DNA of 64,000 nt from JAUIJL01 sp965366625 (GTDB lineage Bacteria; Acidobacteriota; Thermoanaerobaculia; Multivoradales; J023): positions 1-64,000 of the forward strand of contig CBDUGP010000029.1 of the NCBI GenBank assembly GCA_965366625.1. Direction: 5' to 3'. Of this stretch, positions 59,514 to 64,000 are shown one piece after another. The notes beneath the pieces are model-generated. The model made no database searches. It was not told where the DNA came from and saw only the letters and a list, made by a program, of their open reading frames with translations. Each line of letters opens with the position of its first letter. Positions within the stretch are counted from its first letter, which is position 1. The translations under genes and the position numbers were made by a program.

Positions 59514-59684
59514 GCGAAGATCTTAAAGATTCGCTAACACGCTCGATTTTAAGGGCCAATTTCTAGAAATATCTGCAAGGCCTCTTCTCTTTTTTGTATG
59601 ACCTTTCGCCTCGCTCGGAATCGAGAGTCTCAAAGCCGCTTTTTGCCAACGGCGGAAAGGCCCGGCCATGACCAGGGGACAAAT

Positions 59685-60503
59685 ATGACCAGGACACAAC
59701 GTCCGTCCGAGGATCTTCAGACTCTCGGCTCCCAACTTCGACAATCCCTCAAAACCATCGGCGAGCAAGACAGTCCCGACTCCACCGATTTTCGGCGATT
59801 CCTGCGTCGAGTCGTTTCCATGGGTTGGCGGGCCGCCGCAGGATGCAACACTTTGCGCATGCGCGAGGTAATCGAATTAGTGCGAGACGCGCGCCCTTTG
59901 ATTGACGACGCGCTTCCCCGACTGAAACCCCGCGAAACGGCAGCGGTGGAGCTCCAGCACATGCTCGGGGCTCTTTACGTAGGCGAGGACGAGCTTCGCG
60001 AGATGGAGCTTGAAGCCCGGTTGTCCGACCGGGGGCGCCCACCGCTCGAACGGGAGATCCTGAGAATTCTGGGAGAATCAGAGCTGCCGCTCAGGCAGGG
60101 GCAGGTTGCAGAGCTTCTGCCCGAGCAGGTCCGCGTGACGGCCGCTCGGGCTGGTCAAGTGCTACGAGAGCTGTACGACCATTCCATTGTTCGGCGGCAG
60201 ATGGGGCGAGGCCCCGGTCGGTCCGAAGTCTCGCATTATTTGCTGGCGCCGCGAGGTTGGGCGTTGTGCCGTCAATTCGGGTTGTTGCAGGAAAAGTCCG
60301 GGCCTCAAGTGGTCTCTGCTCCATTGAAAAAAGAAGACAAGGAAGCGCTTGTTCTCGGTAGGTTGATCAGAGTGGCGGATTTGAGCAACGACACACGCCA
60401 AATCAATATCGCGGAAGCTTATTGCAAGCGCCACAAGAACCACTCGGCTGCCCGGGAAATGGTGGCCCTCGGATCAGTGAGGATGGTTCCCGCGGGAGGT
60501 TAA
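59685..60503 (+). CDS. Winged-helix DNA-binding-like protein
   Basis: 272 residues. N-terminal helical part (DFRRFLRRVVSMGWRAAAGCNTLRMREVIELVRDARPLIDD) and a central winged helix (about 125-195): EREILRILGESELPLRQGQVAELLPEQVRVTAARAGQVLRELYDHSIVRRQMGRGPGRSEVSHYLLAPRGW. The end (IRVADLSNDTRQINIAEAYCKRH) is helical. It is probably a regulator or adaptor of the operon. ATG at 59685 is preferred; GGGGAC precedes it. The sensor kinase gene starts 2 bases after its stop, so the two are translationally coupled. Confidence 0.65.
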   Translation: MTRTQRPSEDLQTLGSQLRQSLKTIGEQDSPDSTDFRRFLRRVVSMGWRAAAGCNTLRMREVIELVRDARPLIDDALPRLKPRETAAVELQHMLGALYVGEDELREMELEARLSDRGRPPLEREILRILGESELPLRQGQVAELLPEQVRVTAARAGQVLRELYDHSIVRRQMGRGPGRSEVSHYLLAPRGWALCRQFGLLQEKSGPQVVSAPLKKEDKEALVLGRLIRVADLSNDTRQINIAEAYCKRHKNHSAAREMVALGSVRMVPAGG

Positions 60504-60505
60504 AA

Positions 60506-63052
60506 ATGCTCTTTCGACGATCGGGCGGGTCGAGAGAGCGGCGCCTATTGAAAAGACTTGCGGAGCTCTCACGCAAGACTGATAGACCCTTTTCAGAGGT
60601 GCTCGAAAGCTTGGCCGAAGCCCTGGTCGAGCTTTCCGGTGCGGGCGTGGGTGCAGCCCTTGCGCTTTTCGAGCAAGGCAAGACCTTCGCCCGGCCCCCT
60701 TTGATCGCCGAGGGGCGAAGCCTTCTCGCGTTGAACCCTGCTGATCCTGATCTGAAAAATCTGCCCGCCGGTTTGCGGTCAGGCGAAGGAGTTTGCGAGC
60801 TCCGTTTAGCTGAGGGCGAAAAATCGGAAGTCCTCACGGCGGTTGAAATAGAAGCCAAGGGCGACTGGCAGATTGCGATTCTCTTACCCGGGGAAGCAGC
60901 GGCTACCCGTGAAGCCCAGGAGATTCTGAATCATGTGGGTCCGTGGATTGCCATGATCATTCTCCAAGCCCTTTCGGCCCAGGCTGAGAACAGGATCGAG
61001 AAGCTCCATGATTTAGTACGCCGGGAGCTTAGAAAGAAGGATCCGAGCCTCCCAAAACTGGTTTCCGAGCTGAAGACGATTTTCGAAGCAACGGTAGCAA
61101 CGGTTCTGTTGGCGGAGAGCGCGTCCAAGACGTTAAGACTCAGCTGTAGCACTGACGGCCGGCTTGGACGGGATCGGCCGGTCGTATACCGCGAGAATCA
61201 AGGGTGGACCGGTTTCGTGTTTGCGAGCGGTAGATCTTTGCGAGTTGCGGATCTGGAGGATTCACGAGCAATCGAAGAAGAGCACGGTTTGGATCCGGGG
61301 CACCCCTACCACGAAGAACGCACCCCAGACGGTGAGCAGACGATTCAATTTCTTGGTGTGCCCATCCGTGGCTCTGAGGAGCCGATTGGGGTTTTGCGGC
61401 TCTCGAGGGCGGGGAATACCCCGCGATTCACGGCCGAGGACCAAGCAGCCCTTGAGTTTTTCGCCGATCTCCTAGGAATTGCTCTCAAGAGAACCTGGAG
61501 GTTAATAGTCGCTAAGGCGGTGAATGATTCGACTTCGATCGGTATCGCGATCTCTCACCGTGAAGAGCAACCCGATGAGTCTTGGATTCCCCGGCTACGG
61601 TTCGTCAACCCCGGGGCGCTGAAGATTTTGGGGTATACCAAAGAGGATGTGGAAGGTGCCGACGCCCGCAAGCTCTATGCGCTGAACGACTACGAGATTT
61701 TGCGAGGTAAGCTGAAGCTACTATTGACAGAAAAGGGGACCACGGAACCCAAAGAACTTGGTCCCGAGGATGTTCACCTTCTTCACAAGGATAAATCTCC
61801 GAGAGCCGTCAAGATTTCTTATCGAATCCTTGAGGACTCACGGATTCAGCCTCCTGCCACCTACACTATCGGGATATTCCGTGATCGCACAGAAGAAGCG
61901 AAGGGACGAGCTCAGCACTCCCGGCTGATGGAGATGCTCGGTGAAATGGGCATTGCCTACTTCCGGTCCACCCCAGCAGGGAAAACTGTTGAGACATCTG
62001 CGGCCGAGGCCGAGATTCTGGGCTATTCCGCCTCCGCACTGATTCAGCTCGATCGCGTGAAGCTGTATGAGACGTTCAAAGATCGCAAAACGCTGATCGA
62101 CGATGCAATCTCGAAACCTCCAGGTCAACTGACCCGCGTGCGTCAGCCTCTCATCCGCAGCAACGGCGAGCGAATCGAAACCGCCGGTTATATGCGGACA
62201 GTTCGAGATCGAATGGAAGGGGATCAAGTCACGGTCGAAGGGCTCTACCAGGACGTAACTCAGCGTTTGGAGCTCCAAAGATTTGTGGATTTGAGCTCAG
62301 ATGATGTCTTGGATGAAGACGAACTCTTGAAAAAGCTGACCGAGCGACAAAAAAGGCAGCAGGCCTATCTGTCCAGCCTTGGGCATCAGCTCGTCACTCC
62401 TTTGGCTTCGCTGGTAGGCAATCTCGAAGATCTGAAGTCCGGTTTGCTGGAGGATCGCGACGAGATCGAGACCACATTGACCTGGGTCATCGGTCAGACT
62501 GGTCAGTGCATGAGGATGGTCCAGAATCTTTCCTATCTGGACAAAATCTTGCGTCGGGAACCCCTTGACAAGCAGCATCTTTCCTTAGCCAAGCTCTGCA
62601 TAGAGACCCGCCACGATTTCCTGCACCAGATGGAGGCGAAGCACCTTAAAGTGTATGTTAACGGGACGTCTATCGATCAGCATATTGGAATCGTCCTCGG
62701 CCACCCCGACCTGCTACGTCAGGTGATCATCAATCTGGTCGACAACGCGTTGAAATACTCGAAGCCCTATTCCGCGATTCGGGTTTATGCAGACTCGGAT
62801 TCGGAGGGTCCGAAACTGGAAGTCTCCAATGAAGGTCTGCCCGTGCCCAAGGCATTGCGCAAACGAATTTTTGACCGCGGCGTTCGAACCAATCGTGCCC
62901 GACAATGGATCCCGGACGGAACCGGGCTCGGCCTGTGGTTGGTCAAGCTCATCGTTGAGGCGCACGGCGGGTCGATCGTCTGCGATGGAGAGCGCGATGG
63001 GCGGGGTCGTCGCCGGAATGTGTTTAGATTGAGATTGCCCCTTGTGTCCTGA
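60506..63052 (+). CDS. Cytoplasmic multi-sensor histidine kinase (GAF-GAF-PAS-PAS-HK)
   Basis: 848 residues without transmembrane helices. Two GAF-like domains (about 30-170 and 185-330; the second with YRENQGWTGFVFASGRSLRVADL and FLGVPIRGSEEPIGVLRL), two PAS-like domains (about 340-460, RFVNPGALKILGYTKEDVEGAD; about 470-600, SAAEAEILGYSASAL), then a kinase core with His in LGHQLVTPLASL (about 627), N box NLVDNALKYS and GTGLGLWLVKLIVEAHGG. GGGAGG precedes the ATG. It should phosphorylate the receiver encoded 19 bases downstream. The stimulus is intracellular; ligand unknown. Confidence 0.85.
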   Translation: MLFRRSGGSRERRLLKRLAELSRKTDRPFSEVLESLAEALVELSGAGVGAALALFEQGKTFARPPLIAEGRSLLALNPADPDLKNLPAGLRSGEGVCELRLAEGEKSEVLTAVEIEAKGDWQIAILLPGEAAATREAQEILNHVGPWIAMIILQALSAQAENRIEKLHDLVRRELRKKDPSLPKLVSELKTIFEATVATVLLAESASKTLRLSCSTDGRLGRDRPVVYRENQGWTGFVFASGRSLRVADLEDSRAIEEEHGLDPGHPYHEERTPDGEQTIQFLGVPIRGSEEPIGVLRLSRAGNTPRFTAEDQAALEFFADLLGIALKRTWRLIVAKAVNDSTSIGIAISHREEQPDESWIPRLRFVNPGALKILGYTKEDVEGADARKLYALNDYEILRGKLKLLLTEKGTTEPKELGPEDVHLLHKDKSPRAVKISYRILEDSRIQPPATYTIGIFRDRTEEAKGRAQHSRLMEMLGEMGIAYFRSTPAGKTVETSAAEAEILGYSASALIQLDRVKLYETFKDRKTLIDDAISKPPGQLTRVRQPLIRSNGERIETAGYMRTVRDRMEGDQVTVEGLYQDVTQRLELQRFVDLSSDDVLDEDELLKKLTERQKRQQAYLSSLGHQLVTPLASLVGNLEDLKSGLLEDRDEIETTLTWVIGQTGQCMRMVQNLSYLDKILRREPLDKQHLSLAKLCIETRHDFLHQMEAKHLKVYVNGTSIDQHIGIVLGHPDLLRQVIINLVDNALKYSKPYSAIRVYADSDSEGPKLEVSNEGLPVPKALRKRIFDRGVRTNRARQWIPDGTGLGLWLVKLIVEAHGGSIVCDGERDGRGRRRNVFRLRLPLVS

Positions 63053-63071
63053 ACCCTTGGAGCCGACAGCC

Positions 63072-63551
63072 ATGAATGAACAGCCAATCGTGTTTATCGT
63101 CGACGATCAGCCCGGTGAGATTCGCTCACTAGTTCGACGGATCGGGGCCATGCGCTGCGATGTAGAGCTGGCCACCAACGAGATGGAGGCCAAGGCCGGG
63201 CTGAAGCAGGTCAAGGAGCACCCGGACCGATACGTGGCCGGGATTTTCGACATCATGGTCGCGACGGTCGATTTCGAGACTTTGCTCGAAATGGACGACG
63301 ACGTGGATCTCCGAGAGGAGGTTCTTGAACCATCGATCAACACCGGCGTTAGGCTTATCGACTATGCACGGGACGAGCTTGGCTTAGGGGCAGATGTCTT
63401 TCCGATCGCAGCATTGACCGCCCGAGACGACAGCGACATCGAGCCTCTGCTCAAGGAGCGCGGTGTGCCACTGTATCGGCGGGGCGCTTCGGACGACGCG
63501 GAGCAGTCGATTATGAAGTTCCTGCACGACAATCTCCGCCCCCGAGTCTAA
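63072..63551 (+). CDS. Stand-alone receiver (REC) protein with insertion and altered switch Lys
   Basis: 159 residues, one CheY-like domain: IVFIVDDQPGE (acidic pair), phospho-acceptor Asp in GIFDIMVA, Thr in ALTARDD. An insertion of about 25 residues (VDFETLLEMDDDVDLREEVLEPSINTGV) follows the acceptor Asp, and the conserved Lys is replaced (PLYRRGASDD). No output domain, so it probably works by protein contact, perhaps with the winged-helix or nitrilase-fold protein. ATG at 63072 is preferred over an upstream TTG overlapping the kinase stop. Confidence 0.75.
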   Translation: MNEQPIVFIVDDQPGEIRSLVRRIGAMRCDVELATNEMEAKAGLKQVKEHPDRYVAGIFDIMVATVDFETLLEMDDDVDLREEVLEPSINTGVRLIDYARDELGLGADVFPIAALTARDDSDIEPLLKERGVPLYRRGASDDAEQSIMKFLHDNLRPRV

Positions 63552-63562
63552 GAACTCCAGAA

Positions 63563-64000
63563 TCACCCTTCCGACGACTCCGGATTCTCGCGTAGGAAGC
63601 GGATGAAATCCGCGAAGCGACGCCGGCCGCGCTCTTGACCGACGGGCACGACGAGGTCGAAGAGCGGCGGGCCCGCTTTGCTGCCGGAGAGGGCGAAGCG
63701 GGTGGGGTGGATGAGCAAGCCCAATTTGATGTCGAGTTCGGCGACTAGGTCTCGCAGGGCCTTGTCGGTGCTTTCGACGGTGTATTCGTCGAGGGCGGCG
63801 TAACGGGCGGCGAGGGTTTCGAGCATTTCGGGCAGCTCGGGTTGTTTGCGGAATTTCTTGGTCTGTTCCAGGTCGTAGTCCAGGCCTTCTTGGAAGTAGT
63901 GCTTTATGCCTTCCGCCAGTTCCACCAAGTTTTTTGACCGTCCCTGGTGCAACGCGACGACGGTTTGCATCAGCTCCGGGTCGGCGTCGGCTAGGCCGGC
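63563..64000 (-). CDS. gltX: Glutamyl-tRNA synthetase, C-terminal anticodon-binding part (partial, runs off window end)
   Basis: The frame is open from the window edge to the stop at 63563 (145 residues). It starts AGLADADPELMQTVVALHQGRSKNLVELAEGIKHYF and continues YDLEQTKKFRKQPELPEMLETLAARYAAL, LRDLVAELDIKLGLLIHPTRFALSGSKAGPPLFDLVVPVGQERGRRRFADFI. This is the helical-bundle and anticodon-binding end of class I glutamyl-tRNA synthetase, which charges tRNA-Glu. The catalytic part with HIGH/KMSKS lies beyond base 64000. A discriminating or non-discriminating type cannot be told from this piece. Confidence 0.88.
   Translation of the reverse strand, partial: AGLADADPELMQTVVALHQGRSKNLVELAEGIKHYFQEGLDYDLEQTKKFRKQPELPEMLETLAARYAALDEYTVESTDKALRDLVAELDIKLGLLIHPTRFALSGSKAGPPLFDLVVPVGQERGRRRFADFIRFLRENPESSEG

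Noticed and set aside
1..64000. tRNA or rRNA genes
   Set aside because: No cloverleaf with GTTCRANNC-type arms or rRNA-like conserved blocks was noticed in the gaps on either strand; a covariance search would settle it.

Overview
The window is GC-rich bacterial chromosome. Marker families point to an Acidobacteriota member, plausibly near class Thermoanaerobaculia: an acidobacterial VWFA-related secreted protein (3084-5054), a PQQ sugar dehydrogenase with the C-terminal LCLNGGRFR-type domain common in that phylum (6725-8293), a sortilin/BNR-repeat secreted protein (8447-11809), a Pkn-type kinase with TPRs, a giant secreted protein ending in the DGFEGGDTNAWS-type tail, and an IPTL/PEP-CTERM-like anchored protein. 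No rRNA, tRNA or CRISPR array was seen. Assignment to phylum is inference from family content.

Layout. 1-11.8 kb: mostly minus-strand secreted hydrolases and propeller proteins, plus a HAD phosphatase and a VOC protein. 11.9-15.1 kb: a tightly overlapping envelope-polysaccharide operon (nucleotidyltransferase-like, DegT aminotransferase, sugar-phosphate transferase). 15.2-15.8 kb: a peroxiredoxin-like (PRXL2/SelU type) gene whose first redox cysteine is an in-frame TGA followed at once by a SECIS-like hairpin; this is the strongest unusual coding observation. 15.8-28.5 kb: a membrane alkaline-phosphatase-superfamily protein, a 2344-residue Kelch/gingipain-like protease and a Ser/Thr kinase. 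28.4-30.1 kb: a RAYT (REP-associated tyrosine transposase) between two tandem-repeat arrays. 30.1-42.0 kb: an oxidative-metabolism stretch with an S10 carboxypeptidase, a divergent lipoxygenase-like protein beside a CYP74-like P450 (candidate oxylipin pathway), a membrane protein/XRE regulator pair, a laccase-tyrosinase fusion with a small partner, a Cys-rich secreted protein and a PLP decarboxylase. 42.0-47.8 kb: DUF523/DUF1722, a cupin-like protein, a lipoprotein deaminase and an SPFH/RHH operon, separated by convergent intergenic regions packed with palindromic elements. 48.0-51.1 kb: a decayed solute-binding-protein gene and two paralogous secreted proteins flanked by 47-bp direct repeats. 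51.1-57.5 kb: a hybrid sensor kinase with a terminal SpoIIE phosphatase, a DUF6265 protein and an anchored surface protein. 57.8-63.6 kb: a four-gene operon (nitrilase-fold enzyme, winged-helix protein, multi-sensor histidine kinase, degenerate receiver) that I do not recognise as a described system. The 3' end of gltX closes the window.

Two patterns cut across the window. First, short recent tandem duplications (9-34 bp) occur in many genes, always in multiples of three there, and in non-coding DNA with unconstrained unit lengths. Second, at least two families of dispersed palindromic repeats occupy gene ends, and one shows paired base changes that preserve its hairpins; a RAYT lies in the same window. 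All calls were made by reading the sequence by eye; family assignments rest on motif recognition, not on searches.
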